A DNA stretch of 48,288 nucleotides, taken from contig JAIOZF010000015.1 in NCBI GenBank assembly GCA_021740745.1, positions 1-48,288 of the forward strand. Direction: 5' to 3'. This document shows, in pieces, positions 27,317 to 35,522 of this stretch. This DNA comes from Crocinitomicaceae bacterium (GTDB taxonomy: Bacteria; Bacteroidota; Bacteroidia; Flavobacteriales_D; Crocinitomicaceae). The translations under genes were made by a program, and so were the position numbers. The notes beneath the pieces were generated by a model. That model was given only the letters and a program-made list of their open reading frames with translations. It had not been told where the DNA came from and searched no databases. Positions within the stretch are counted from its first letter, which is position 1. The number at the start of each line of letters is the position of its first letter.

Positions 27317-28153
27317 ATGAAACAACTATTTGACGATATATCACATGAAATGAGCGAACTTACCACCAAAAGGTACAGTACTTCTTTCTCGTTAGGTATT
27401 TCATTTTTGCATAAATCATTGCATAAACCTATCTATGCGATTTATGGATTCGTAAGATTTGCAGACGAAATTGTTGATTCATTTCACAACTTTCCAAAAG
27501 CAGATTTACTCGAAGATTTCAAGCGCCAAACGTATCTTGCTATTGAACAAGGCGTTTCACTGAATCCTATACTTAATAGTTTTCAATGGGCTGTTAATAA
27601 GTATTCTATTCCATTAGATCTAATCGAAACTTTTCTTCAAAGCATGGAGATGGATTTAGATAAAACGAATTATGATCCTGCAAAATACGAACAATATATT
27701 TTAGGTTCCGCTGAAGTTGTAGGTCTAATGTGTCTTAAGATTTTCGTTAAGGGAAATGATGAGGAATACGAGCGATTAAAGCCTGCAGCAATGAAACTTG
27801 GATCTGCTTTCCAGAAAATCAATTTCCTTCGTGATTTGAAAGCTGACTACCACGAACTAGGCAGAACTTATTTCCCAGGTATAGATTTGAATGAATTCAA
27901 TTCAACTGTTAAAAATGAGATCGAAGCCGATATTGAAAAAGATTTCAAAGCGGGATATGAAGGTATCAAGCAGCTACCAAAAAATTCGCGATTTGGCGTT
28001 TATATGGCTTATGTTTATTACTATAAATTGTTTTCAAAGATAAAAACAACATCAGCGAATACAATATTGAACGAGCGCATCCGTATTCCTAATAATAAAA
28101 AATACCGTCTTTTTGTCACTTCCTATGTTCGACACAACCTTAATTTAATTTAG
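27317..28153 (+). CDS. crtB: Phytoene synthase
   Basis: A squalene/phytoene synthase family enzyme of 278 residues that condenses two GGPP to phytoene. Both aspartate-rich motifs are present: D50-E-I-V-D54 (FADEIVD) and D173-L-K-A-D177 (NFLRDLKAD), which bind the diphosphates through magnesium. YSTSFSLGISFL near the start and GLMCLKIF are also family marks. It follows crtI and is directly followed by idi, whose GTG comes right after the crtB stop codon. Confidence 0.94.
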   Translation: MKQLFDDISHEMSELTTKRYSTSFSLGISFLHKSLHKPIYAIYGFVRFADEIVDSFHNFPKADLLEDFKRQTYLAIEQGVSLNPILNSFQWAVNKYSIPLDLIETFLQSMEMDLDKTNYDPAKYEQYILGSAEVVGLMCLKIFVKGNDEEYERLKPAAMKLGSAFQKINFLRDLKADYHELGRTYFPGIDLNEFNSTVKNEIEADIEKDFKAGYEGIKQLPKNSRFGVYMAYVYYYKLFSKIKTTSANTILNERIRIPNNKKYRLFVTSYVRHNLNLI

Positions 28154-28717
28154 GTGGAAACGAATAATTTTTCTGAAGTTATTCTCGTCGATGTTCAGGA
28201 TAACGAAATTGGTAAAATGGAAAAACTCGAAGCGCATGTTAAAGGTGAACTTCATAGAGCTTTTTCAGTTTTCATTTTCAATAATCAGAATGAACTCTTG
28301 CTTCAAAGAAGAGCTTTTGGTAAATACCATTCAGAAGGATTATGGACAAATACGTGTTGCAGTCATCCATTACCTGGAGAAACTGTATTGCAAGCGGCAA
28401 ACCGTCGGTTGATGGAAGAAATGGAACTAGAATGTCAACTTGAAAATTCTTTTTCATTTATTTACAAAGCAGCACTAGAGAATAATTTAATTGAATACGA
28501 ATTAGACCATGTTATAATTGGTTTTAGTGATGAAACACCTCACATTAACCCTTCCGAAGCAATCGCCTTTAAATGGTTAAGTTTGGAGACTATTGTTGAA
28601 GACATTAAAAAACATCCAGAACATTACACCGCTTGGTTCAAAATAATTTTGACAGATCATTTATCCATTTTAACATCCCATCTATCACATGAAAGTTTGT
28701 CGAAGAATAACATTTAA
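28154..28717 (+). CDS. idi: Isopentenyl-diphosphate delta-isomerase (type I)
   Basis: A Nudix-fold enzyme of 187 residues that interconverts IPP and DMAPP, the entry units for carotenoids and other isoprenoids. The catalytic cysteine is Cys68 in TNTCCSHP and the catalytic glutamate Glu116 in EYELDHV; LHRAFSVFIFNNQNELLLQRR and LWTNTCC are typical. The start is GTG at 28154, immediately after the crtB stop; homologues begin with a similar EVILVDxxDNEIG stretch, so later ATGs are too short. The 3' end overlaps the next gene by 29 bp, and the last residues (ILTSHLSHESLSKNNI) may be an extension. Confidence 0.93.
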   Translation: METNNFSEVILVDVQDNEIGKMEKLEAHVKGELHRAFSVFIFNNQNELLLQRRAFGKYHSEGLWTNTCCSHPLPGETVLQAANRRLMEEMELECQLENSFSFIYKAALENNLIEYELDHVIIGFSDETPHINPSEAIAFKWLSLETIVEDIKKHPEHYTAWFKIILTDHLSILTSHLSHESLSKNNI

Positions 28718-29093
28718 TTCAGCTCACCGTCTTTTTAATTCTCATTGGTCTGATGAAAAGAACCTTGAAGTATTTGGTAAATGCAGCAACCCAAATTTCC
28801 ATGGACATAATTATGTTTTAGAAACATGGATTGACGGACCAATTGATCAAGAAACTGGTTATGTAATTGACTTGAAAAAGTTGAAAGATATTCTGAACGA
28901 CGAAATTTCAGAGCGTTTTGATCACCGTAATTTAAACTTAGATTGTCCCGAATTTGCTGAGTTGAAACCTTCTGCTGAGAACATAGCTGTAGTCATTTGG
29001 AACATTCTACGTTCTAAATTAGAAACTAAATTTAGCTTGAGCGTTAAATTATGGGAAACCGAAAACAACGTAGTTGAATACAACGGTATATGA
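28689..29093 (+). CDS. 6-pyruvoyl-tetrahydropterin synthase / QueD family
   Basis: A 134-residue PTPS/6-carboxytetrahydropterin synthase family protein. The zinc-binding histidines are His13 (NSAHRL), His38 and His40 (NFHGHNY); the probable catalytic cysteine is Cys32 (GKCSNPN). LKPSAENIAVVIW and LWETENN complete the family pattern. Members act on 7,8-dihydroneopterin triphosphate, leading to queuosine precursor, biopterin or folate-type pterins. No other queuosine gene is near; instead it overlaps idi by 29 bp and the photolyase gene by 4 bp, so a pterin supply for photolyase or light response is a reasonable inference, unproven. Confidence 0.87.
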   Translation: MKVCRRITFNSAHRLFNSHWSDEKNLEVFGKCSNPNFHGHNYVLETWIDGPIDQETGYVIDLKKLKDILNDEISERFDHRNLNLDCPEFAELKPSAENIAVVIWNILRSKLETKFSLSVKLWETENNVVEYNGI

Positions 29094-30388
29094 CAACTCT
29101 ATTTTGGCACAGAAGAGACCTTAGAATTGAAGACAATGCTGGACTTTACAAAGCACTGAAAACAGAAGGATCGGTTCAACCAATATTTATTTTTGACAAA
29201 ACAATTTTAGATAAACTTCCGAAGAATGATCAGCGCATTTTGTTTATTCACAATGAGATCAAGCTATTAAAGGACGCCTACAGGGAATTTGGCGCAGATT
29301 TAATGGTCTTTTACGGTGAACCGTTATCTGTTTTCAAGGAGTTGATTACTAAACAAGATGTCAAAAAGGTAATTATCAATCGTGATTACGAACCTTATGC
29401 CTTAGAGCGTGATAAATCAATTTTTGAATTTCTCCAAGGCAATAACATCGAATTTTCTGGTTCAAAAGATCATGTTATTTTCGAGAAAAATGAAGTTCTT
29501 AAATTAGATGGTACACCTTATACTGTTTTCACACCGTATTCTCGCAAGTGGAAAGAAAAACTGAGTGATTATTTCCTTTCCTCTTATCCAACAGAAAAAT
29601 ATACACATAATCTGTCAAAAGCTAGTCCTACGCCTATACCTAGTTTAGATGAAATGGGCTTCGAAACTGAACAAATAGTTGATTTTCCAAGTAAAACTTT
29701 ACCGACAAAAATTATTTCCACCTATAATGAAACCAGAGATATACCCTCTGTTTTAGGTACTAGTCGTCTGAGTTTACACTTGCGTTTTGGAACCATCAGT
29801 GTTCGTGCAATTGCTCGTGAAGCAAGTAAACTGAACGAAACTTATTTGAATGAACTCATTTGGCGTGACTTCTATCAAATGATCATTTTTCATTTCCCAC
29901 ATTCAGCACGAAATTCATTTAAGAAACAATACGATTTGATTGAATGGGAACACAACGAAGTTCACTTTAAAGCATGGTGCGAGGGCAAAACTGGCTATCC
30001 ACTTGTTGATGCCGGAATGCGCGAATTAAATGCGACAGGCTTCATGCATAATCGAGTGCGAATGGTTGTTGCAAGTTTCTTAACGAAACATTTACTTATT
30101 GATTGGCGATTAGGCGAAACCTATTTTGCCGAAAAATTGCTTGATTTTGAACTAGCAAGTAATACCGGTGGTTGGCAATGGGCAGCCGGTTGTGGATGCG
30201 ATGCAGCTCCATATTTCAGGGTGTTTAACCCCACAAGTCAACAAGAGAAATTTGACAAACAATTCACCTATATTAAAAAATGGGTTCCCGAATTTGGTAC
30301 AGAAAGTTATATTTCGCCGATAATTGATCACAAATTTGCGCGAGAACGCGTATTAGAACGATACAAACAAGCACTAAAACCAGCATAA
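29090..30388 (+). CDS. phrB: Deoxyribodipyrimidine photolyase (cryptochrome/photolyase family, class I)
   Basis: A 432-residue flavoprotein that repairs UV-made pyrimidine dimers using blue light. The N-terminal Rossmann-like antenna domain begins LFWHRRDLRIEDNAGL. The C-terminal FAD domain has ELIWRDFYQMIIFHFP, GYPLVDAGMRELNATGFMHNRVRM and GGWQWAAGCGCDAAPYFRVFNP, the last typical of class I CPD photolyases. The antenna pigment is likely a folate/pterin, which makes the adjoining PTPS gene notable. The start ATG overlaps the PTPS stop (ATGA). A cryptochrome role cannot be excluded by sequence alone. Confidence 0.93.
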   Translation: MTTLFWHRRDLRIEDNAGLYKALKTEGSVQPIFIFDKTILDKLPKNDQRILFIHNEIKLLKDAYREFGADLMVFYGEPLSVFKELITKQDVKKVIINRDYEPYALERDKSIFEFLQGNNIEFSGSKDHVIFEKNEVLKLDGTPYTVFTPYSRKWKEKLSDYFLSSYPTEKYTHNLSKASPTPIPSLDEMGFETEQIVDFPSKTLPTKIISTYNETRDIPSVLGTSRLSLHLRFGTISVRAIAREASKLNETYLNELIWRDFYQMIIFHFPHSARNSFKKQYDLIEWEHNEVHFKAWCEGKTGYPLVDAGMRELNATGFMHNRVRMVVASFLTKHLLIDWRLGETYFAEKLLDFELASNTGGWQWAAGCGCDAAPYFRVFNPTSQQEKFDKQFTYIKKWVPEFGTESYISPIIDHKFARERVLERYKQALKPA

Positions 30389-30846
30389 TGTCAAAAAAAA
30401 TAGGAGATCTTTGCCCGAAATTCAGCTTGTATGATCAAGAAGGCGAATTAATTAACATCGAAGATCGTATTGGAACAAAAAATTGTGTCATCTATTTTTA
30501 TCCAAAAGACGATACTCCGGGTTGCACAAAAGAAGCATGCACTTTTCAAAGTAATCTGCACTCTTTCGACGATTTAAATTGTGAGGTCTTCGGAATTTCA
30601 ACCGACAGCGTTGCTTCACACAAAGAATTTGCTAATAAATATCAGCTGAAATTTAAATTACTTTCTGATCCAAATAAAGCGGTTAGAAATGCTTTTGGTG
30701 TTCCTGGAAATCTATTCGGATTAATCCCTGGAAGAGTTACCTATATTATTGACAAAAAGGGTGTGATTCGCGGTATTTATAACTCTCAAACTGATCCAGT
30801 TGGACATATCAATAAATCAATTGAGACACTTAAAACGTTAGATTAA
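30388..30846 (+). CDS. bcp: Thioredoxin-dependent peroxiredoxin, Bcp/PrxQ type
   Basis: A 152-residue peroxiredoxin that reduces hydrogen and lipid peroxides in the cytoplasm. The peroxidatic cysteine is Cys46 in DDTPGCTKEAC with the resolving cysteine five residues later (Cys51), as in PrxQ/Bcp. FYPKDDTPGCT, FGISTDSVASHKEFANKY and LLSDPNKAV are family marks. Its ATG overlaps the photolyase stop by one base, placing it in the carotenoid/photolyase operon, in line with defence against photo-oxidative stress. Confidence 0.94.
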   Translation: MSKKIGDLCPKFSLYDQEGELINIEDRIGTKNCVIYFYPKDDTPGCTKEACTFQSNLHSFDDLNCEVFGISTDSVASHKEFANKYQLKFKLLSDPNKAVRNAFGVPGNLFGLIPGRVTYIIDKKGVIRGIYNSQTDPVGHINKSIETLKTLD

Positions 30847-30912
30847 CGAAACCTGATATTAATTCTATTTTTCAATTTCATTAAAACTTACCTTACAAGA
30901 AAATAGGAAAGG

Positions 30913-31314
30913 ATGATGAAAAGATTTAACATTGGAATTGAAAAAGCGACTATTGAAAACGACAATCTCCGGAAAGTGCTGTATACTTCAAAACACAGCC
31001 AATTAGTATTAATGAGTTTACTTCCAAAGGAAGAAATTGGATTAGAAACACACCCTTATAATGATCAATTCTTTCGTTTCGAAGCGGGAGTTGGAGAGGT
31101 ACATATTGACGCTGAAGTCTATACAATTAAAGATGGCGATGCAGTTGTAGTTCCAGCCGGATCGAAACATAACATTATTAACACATCAAGCACACTTCCT
31201 TTAAAAATGTACACGATTTATTCTCCTCCTCATCATAAGGATGGAATAATCAGAGCAACAAAACAAGATGCTATTGATATTGAAGAAGAATATGAAGGTG
31301 TAACTACTGAATAA
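30913..31314 (+). CDS. Cupin domain protein
   Basis: A 133-residue single-domain cupin. Motif 1 is in GLETHPYNDQFFRFEAGVGEVHI, with His and Glu as likely metal ligands; motif 2 is GDAVVVPAGSKHNIIN, ending in the conserved His. The reaction is unknown; members include mannose-6-phosphate isomerase-like and regulatory cupins. It follows bcp by 66 bp on the same strand and may be read from the carotenoid operon, but the gap allows a separate promoter. Two adjacent ATG codons (30913 and 30916) are both possible starts. Confidence 0.8.
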   Translation: MMKRFNIGIEKATIENDNLRKVLYTSKHSQLVLMSLLPKEEIGLETHPYNDQFFRFEAGVGEVHIDAEVYTIKDGDAVVVPAGSKHNIINTSSTLPLKMYTIYSPPHHKDGIIRATKQDAIDIEEEYEGVTTE

Positions 31315-31319
31315 TAATT

Positions 31320-31356
31320 AGTTGAAGAAATGTTTTATCCAAACATTTCTTCAACT
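31320..31356. terminator. bidirectional hairpin between convergent cupin and SRPBCC genes
   Basis: A perfect 16-bp stem (31320-31335 with 31341-31356) and a 5-base loop. It covers the stop codon and the last seven or so codons of the SRPBCC gene. On the plus strand GTTTT follows, on the minus strand AATTATTATT, so it could end transcripts from both sides. Confidence 0.65.
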
Positions 31357-31784
31357 GTTTTAAATCGGTACACAAAAATTTCTTCCAATTTTTTCTTCAC
31401 GACAATTGGATGGACCATTCGTCCTAGAAAACCTAAAGGCAATTCATAGGAAACAATATCTGTCATCTCAATTCCGCCATCGACTTGTTTGAAATGGTGT
31501 TCATGGTGCCAAATTTTATACGGTCCCTTACGCTGTTCATCCACAAAAAACTCATGTTCTTTCACATGCGTAATTTCTGTAATCCACTTCATTGGCAGAT
31601 TCATTAAGGGACGCACAGTGTATTCAATCATAAGACCTTCATACATTTTATCAGGAATTTCCATTAACACATCAAATCCCATGTAATCTGGCGTGATTTT
31701 CTTTAAATTCTTTGGTGATGAAAAGAAATCCCAACAGGTTTGCATATCCGTTTTTACTAATTGTGTTCTTTTGAGTTGGTACAT
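31335..31784 (-). CDS. SRPBCC family protein (START/Bet v1-like fold)
   Basis: A 149-residue protein of the SRPBCC/polyketide cyclase-dehydrase-like group, small hydrophobic-ligand binding folds. Marks are the N-terminal CWDFFSSPKNLKKITPDYMGFDV, the middle strand MKWITEITHVKEHEFFVDEQRKGPYKIWHHEHHF and the long C-terminal helix VVKKKLEEIFVYRFKTVEEMF. The ligand and role are unknown. It has no signal peptide and stands alone on the minus strand. A histidine-rich WHHEHH stretch is visible. Its 3' coding end is part of the terminator stem. Confidence 0.78.
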   Translation of the reverse strand: MYQLKRTQLVKTDMQTCWDFFSSPKNLKKITPDYMGFDVLMEIPDKMYEGLMIEYTVRPLMNLPMKWITEITHVKEHEFFVDEQRKGPYKIWHHEHHFKQVDGGIEMTDIVSYELPLGFLGRMVHPIVVKKKLEEIFVYRFKTVEEMFG

Positions 31785-31861
31785 TTCGACTGTTTTCTAT
31801 AGAACACGCTTCAAGTTAAATTTGTTCAAACGAACCGATTGTTTTTTCTACTTTTATATTC

Positions 31862-32461
31862 ATGAATGAAAGAGTGGCAAAAGAACAATTAATTGATTAT
31901 TTCAGTAATCGTATTGATTTATCAGAAAGCGAAAAGGAGCGCATTGCCACTGCCTATTCCTTAATAAAACTAGACAAGAAGAAATACCTTTTTGAACAAG
32001 GGAAAAGATGTGTTACTGAAGGCTTTGTTGTAGGTGGAACGCTTCGAGTTTACTACATTGATCAAAAAGGTCTTGAACACGTTTTATACTTTGCACTGAA
32101 AGACTGGTGGGTTGGTGATATAGCCTCCTTTTTTAGTGGTGAACCCTCAGCATTGAATGCTCAAGCTTTAGAGGACAGTTGGGTTTTAGTTATTGATCCA
32201 GAAAGCAAGGACAATTTATTCAAAGAAGTTCCTGCCATCGAACGCATGTTTCGTATAATCAGTCAAAAGCATTTAACTGTCTTGCAAAAACGTTTTTTAT
32301 TAACCGTTAGTGCAAATGCTGCAGAACGTTTTCAAGAATTAATTCAACGTTCACCGGGAATTGAACAACTTGTTCCACAACATCAAATTGCATCCTACTT
32401 AGGAATTCTTCCAGAATCGTTGAGCAGAATGAAAAAACAAATGAATAAAAATCAACTATAA
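31862..32461 (+). CDS. Crp/Fnr family transcriptional regulator
   Basis: A 199-residue regulator with an N-terminal cyclic-nucleotide-binding-like beta roll (LDKKKYLFEQGKRCVTEGFVVGGTLRVYYID, WWVGDIASFFSGEPSALNAQALEDS) and a C-terminal winged-helix HTH (VPQHQIASYLGILPESLSRM, about residues 172-191). It lacks the cysteine set of Fnr and a clear cAMP phosphate-binding cassette, so the ligand is unknown; this form is common in Bacteroidota. It is encoded 37 bp before the MBOAT gene, with a TTTGTGATCACAAA palindrome in the gap, which makes local or auto-regulation possible. Confidence 0.87.
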   Translation: MNERVAKEQLIDYFSNRIDLSESEKERIATAYSLIKLDKKKYLFEQGKRCVTEGFVVGGTLRVYYIDQKGLEHVLYFALKDWWVGDIASFFSGEPSALNAQALEDSWVLVIDPESKDNLFKEVPAIERMFRIISQKHLTVLQKRFLLTVSANAAERFQELIQRSPGIEQLVPQHQIASYLGILPESLSRMKKQMNKNQL

Positions 32462-32471
32462 ATTAAGATCT

Positions 32472-32489
32472 TACTTTTGTGATCACAAA
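32472..32489 (+). promoter_or_regulatory. -7 element overlapping a 14-bp palindrome before the MBOAT gene
   Basis: TACTTTTG (32472-32479) matches TAnnTTTG, and TTTGTGATCACAAA (32476-32489) is a perfect palindrome that overlaps it and ends 9 bases before the MBOAT ATG. TGTGA/TCACA half-sites are the kind recognised by many Crp-family proteins, though classic Crp sites have a 6-bp spacer. The adjacent Crp/Fnr gene is the obvious candidate regulator. Confidence 0.5.
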
Positions 32490-32498
32490 GAAATAAGC

Positions 32499-33914
32499 AT
32501 GTTATTCAATTCATTAGAATTTTTACTTTTTTTCCCGATTGTAACACTCTTGTTTTACTTATTGCCTCATCAATTTAGATGGGTTCACTTGCTCATTGCT
32601 AGTTGTGTTTTTTACACCTTTTTTATTCCGCAATACATCTTTATTCTATTCATAACAATTGTTATAGACTACATCGCCGGAATTTGGATCGAAAGATCAA
32701 GTGCACGAAAGAAAAAAATCATATTAGTTGTAAGTATCGTTTCCACGTGTCTAGTGCTTTTTATCTTCAAATATTTTGACTTTTTCAATCAAAACATGCT
32801 GGAATTAAGCCATCAATTGGGATTCTACTACCCGGAAAAAACAATATCATTCTTAATGCCTATTGGACTTTCATTCCACACATTCCAAAGTTTAAGTTAT
32901 GTAATTGAGGTCTACAGAGGTAAACAAAAAGCGGAGAAACATTTTGGAATTTACTCCTTGTATGTCATGTTCTATCCTCAACTTGTAACTGGACCAATTG
33001 AACGACCACAGAATCTTTTAGTGCAATTGCGTGAAAAAATCAACTTCAATTACGATAATTTGATCCAAGGTTTAAGACTTATCCTATTTGGACTTTTTAT
33101 TAAAATGGTTGTCGCTGATAATATCGCTGTTTATGTGGATCAAATCTATAAACAACCTTCAGAATACAATTCATTTAGTATTTTAACTGGTTTGTTTTTC
33201 TATTCATTTCAAATCTATGGCGATTTCCTGGGATATTCAACTATTGCTGTTGGATGTGCAAAATCCATGGGTTACAACCTTATGGATAATTTCAATAATC
33301 CATACTTATCAAAAAGCATCGGTGAATTCTGGCAACGTTGGCATATTTCATTATCCACCTGGTTCCGTGATTATGTTTATTTTCCTTTAGGCGGTAACAA
33401 GGTAAAAGTCAAACGATGGATGCTCAACATCCTCGTTGTATTTATCTTGAGTGGATTTTGGCATGGCGCTAACTGGACCTTCATTTTGTGGGGATTAACG
33501 CATGGACTGGTTTACATTATTGAAAGTCTATTGACACGCATTTTAAAACTGAAAAAATCAGAAAATACTGCTCTTCAACAACTAGGTACTATTTTCAAAA
33601 CGATTAAAACCTTTGTTATCGTTACATTTATTTGGGTGCTTTTCAGAGCAACTGATTTGGGTCAAGTCAAAGCAATTTTCAGTTCTTTAACCAACAATTT
33701 TTCGAAACAGGACAAATTCAGCGTCGAACCAAAAATCTGGTTCTTTCTAGCTCTATTTATTGCCTTAGACTTCCTTCTTTTCAATAAACGTTTTGACAGT
33801 TGGTGTGGAACACAAAAAGCAGTTATTCGTTGGAGTTTCTATTCCATCTTTGTGTTTTTGATCATTGTTTTCTCTAGCGTAAACAATTTCCCTTTTATTT
33901 ACTTTCAGTTTTAA
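32499..33914 (+). CDS. MBOAT family O-acyltransferase (AlgI/DltB-like)
   Basis: A polytopic membrane O-acyltransferase of 471 residues. AlgI-type motifs are MLFNSLEFLLFFPIV at the start, PIGLSFHTFQSLSYVIEVYRG, FYPQLVTGPIERP, FWQRWHISLSTWFRDYVYFPLGG and the catalytic histidine region SGFWHGANWTF (His322). Such enzymes move an acyl group across the membrane to decorate an extracellular polymer, e.g. acetyl on alginate or cellulose or D-Ala on teichoic acids. The target here is unknown. Only 4 bp separate it from the next gene, an SGNH-like membrane protein of the kind that completes transfer outside. Confidence 0.92.
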   Translation: MLFNSLEFLLFFPIVTLLFYLLPHQFRWVHLLIASCVFYTFFIPQYIFILFITIVIDYIAGIWIERSSARKKKIILVVSIVSTCLVLFIFKYFDFFNQNMLELSHQLGFYYPEKTISFLMPIGLSFHTFQSLSYVIEVYRGKQKAEKHFGIYSLYVMFYPQLVTGPIERPQNLLVQLREKINFNYDNLIQGLRLILFGLFIKMVVADNIAVYVDQIYKQPSEYNSFSILTGLFFYSFQIYGDFLGYSTIAVGCAKSMGYNLMDNFNNPYLSKSIGEFWQRWHISLSTWFRDYVYFPLGGNKVKVKRWMLNILVVFILSGFWHGANWTFILWGLTHGLVYIIESLLTRILKLKKSENTALQQLGTIFKTIKTFVIVTFIWVLFRATDLGQVKAIFSSLTNNFSKQDKFSVEPKIWFFLALFIALDFLLFNKRFDSWCGTQKAVIRWSFYSIFVFLIIVFSSVNNFPFIYFQF

Positions 33915-33918
33915 GCAT

Positions 33919-35409
33919 ATGAGCAGTTTAAAGCCACTTCTATACAAATTTGTTCTGCTTTTGCTGATACTAGTAGGTGTCAACTACATTTATAAATACT
34001 TTTTCTTTGAAGTCGATATTCAACAACATTCTCCAATTATTAATTTAGTTCGAAATGTAGTAAACGAAGAATGTACGGTCATTTATCTTGGTGAATCTTC
34101 CAATATTACCACAAGAGAAAACGATTTAGATAAACGGCCAATAAGCGATTTTATAAGTGATTATTATCCTACCATCAAATTTGGAACGATAACGAAGGAA
34201 GCTAGCCATGCAGGAATTTACTATGAATTATTACGCAACATTCCCGAAAATGCAAAAGTAAAAACCGTAATTGTTACTATGAACATGCGTTCCTTTAATG
34301 CAAACTGGATGTACTCCGATCTCGAAACACCGTTGCAAAAAAGTTTGGTATTACTGAAAAAATATCCACCGCTTGTGAATCGATTGTTGCTTTCCTTTAG
34401 AGGTTACGACATTAAAACAGCCAAGGAACGAAAGGAACAATATCAACATCGATGGAAAAATGATCCATTAAACATGTCAAAACAATTTCCATATAAAAAT
34501 GTCATAGAATGGGATCATGGAATGGCAGCAAAAGGAATACGAAATTCAGAAGGTAAAATCGATGAGAGACTAACAGCACTAGCATGCAATTATATCAAAA
34601 CGTATGCATTTCAAATAGATGTAGCAACAAATCAACGGATCAGCGATTTTGATAAAATTGTTGCCTTGGCGAAAGAACGAAATTGGAAGTTAGTATTCAA
34701 TTTAATGTCCGAAAATGTTGAACGCGCGCAAGAATTGGTTGGCGATGATTTAGTGCATTTAATGAAACAAAACAGGTATTTACTTGTCAATCGTTACCAT
34801 AAAAATGGTGTTCTTGTTGTTGACAATTTAGAAAAAGTACCTGATGAAGAATACATTGATAGAAATTGGACAACCGAACATTATGCTGAAAATGGAAGAA
34901 GAATCATTGCAAAGAATGTCGCCGTATCAATGAAATCCAGCATGCCCAAAGGATCTTTCACGCAAGCTAGAAAAACAGAATTCAAGAATGACTGTGAAGG
35001 TGAAATAAAATGGAATCAAATGCCATCGTTGAGTTTGGAAAAGTCTTTTGAAGGAAAACAATCTTCTAAAATTCTCAGTGGTCAAACTTACAGTGTTACT
35101 TTCGAGTACCCGATTAAAAATCTTCCTGATTCAGTTAATAACGTCGAAATCGAATTTCAACTTTTGCAATCAAATTTGGAACATGATGCTAAAATAAACA
35201 TTGAAATTTATGGAGAACAATTTCCAACTATGGTTAATGGTGAGCACCTAATTAATTTATCACAAACTTTAAATAAATGGTCAAAAGTTCACTATCAATA
35301 TGAACTTCCCAACAATTTTAAAAAGGGAGATTATATTAAGGTTTATGTTTTCAATGCTTCTAAGACACCAATTTACATTGATGATATCCTTATTCGTTTC
35401 AATGAATAG
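33919..35409 (+). CDS. membrane-anchored SGNH-like protein, probable MBOAT partner
   Basis: A 496-residue protein with one N-terminal membrane anchor (about residues 8-28) and a large extracytoplasmic part. IYLGESSN (Gly58-Glu-Ser60) resembles the nucleophile block of SGNH/GDSL-like acyl transferases such as AlgJ/AlgX and DltD, VTMNMRSFN could be the Asn block, and DRNWTTEHYAENGRRIIA (Asp314, His321) could supply the acid and base. The last 120 residues (from about 375) look like a jelly-roll/carbohydrate-binding beta sandwich (SYSVTFEYPI-like strands, KVHYQYELP, IYIDDILIRF). Encoded 4 bp after the MBOAT gene. Family assignment is by motif and context only; I did not recognise a named family. 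Confidence 0.6.
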   Translation: MSSLKPLLYKFVLLLLILVGVNYIYKYFFFEVDIQQHSPIINLVRNVVNEECTVIYLGESSNITTRENDLDKRPISDFISDYYPTIKFGTITKEASHAGIYYELLRNIPENAKVKTVIVTMNMRSFNANWMYSDLETPLQKSLVLLKKYPPLVNRLLLSFRGYDIKTAKERKEQYQHRWKNDPLNMSKQFPYKNVIEWDHGMAAKGIRNSEGKIDERLTALACNYIKTYAFQIDVATNQRISDFDKIVALAKERNWKLVFNLMSENVERAQELVGDDLVHLMKQNRYLLVNRYHKNGVLVVDNLEKVPDEEYIDRNWTTEHYAENGRRIIAKNVAVSMKSSMPKGSFTQARKTEFKNDCEGEIKWNQMPSLSLEKSFEGKQSSKILSGQTYSVTFEYPIKNLPDSVNNVEIEFQLLQSNLEHDAKINIEIYGEQFPTMVNGEHLINLSQTLNKWSKVHYQYELPNNFKKGDYIKVYVFNASKTPIYIDDILIRFNE

Positions 35410-35464
35410 AAAGCATTCTCTCGAATGCAAACCTCATCTTCGAAATCTCTTAACCTACATCAAC

Positions 35465-35494
35465 GTTTTCAGCTTTGATGTCGACTTACCTTTG
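35465..35494 (+). promoter_or_regulatory. possible yceI promoter
   Basis: TACCTTTG at 35487-35494 matches the -7 consensus; a TTTT at 35465-35468 is 18 bases upstream in the -33 position but lacks the G. The ATG of the gene is 28 bases downstream. Confidence 0.4.
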
Positions 35495-35522
35495 TTTCAA
35501 CAAAAAACAAAAAGAAAATAAC

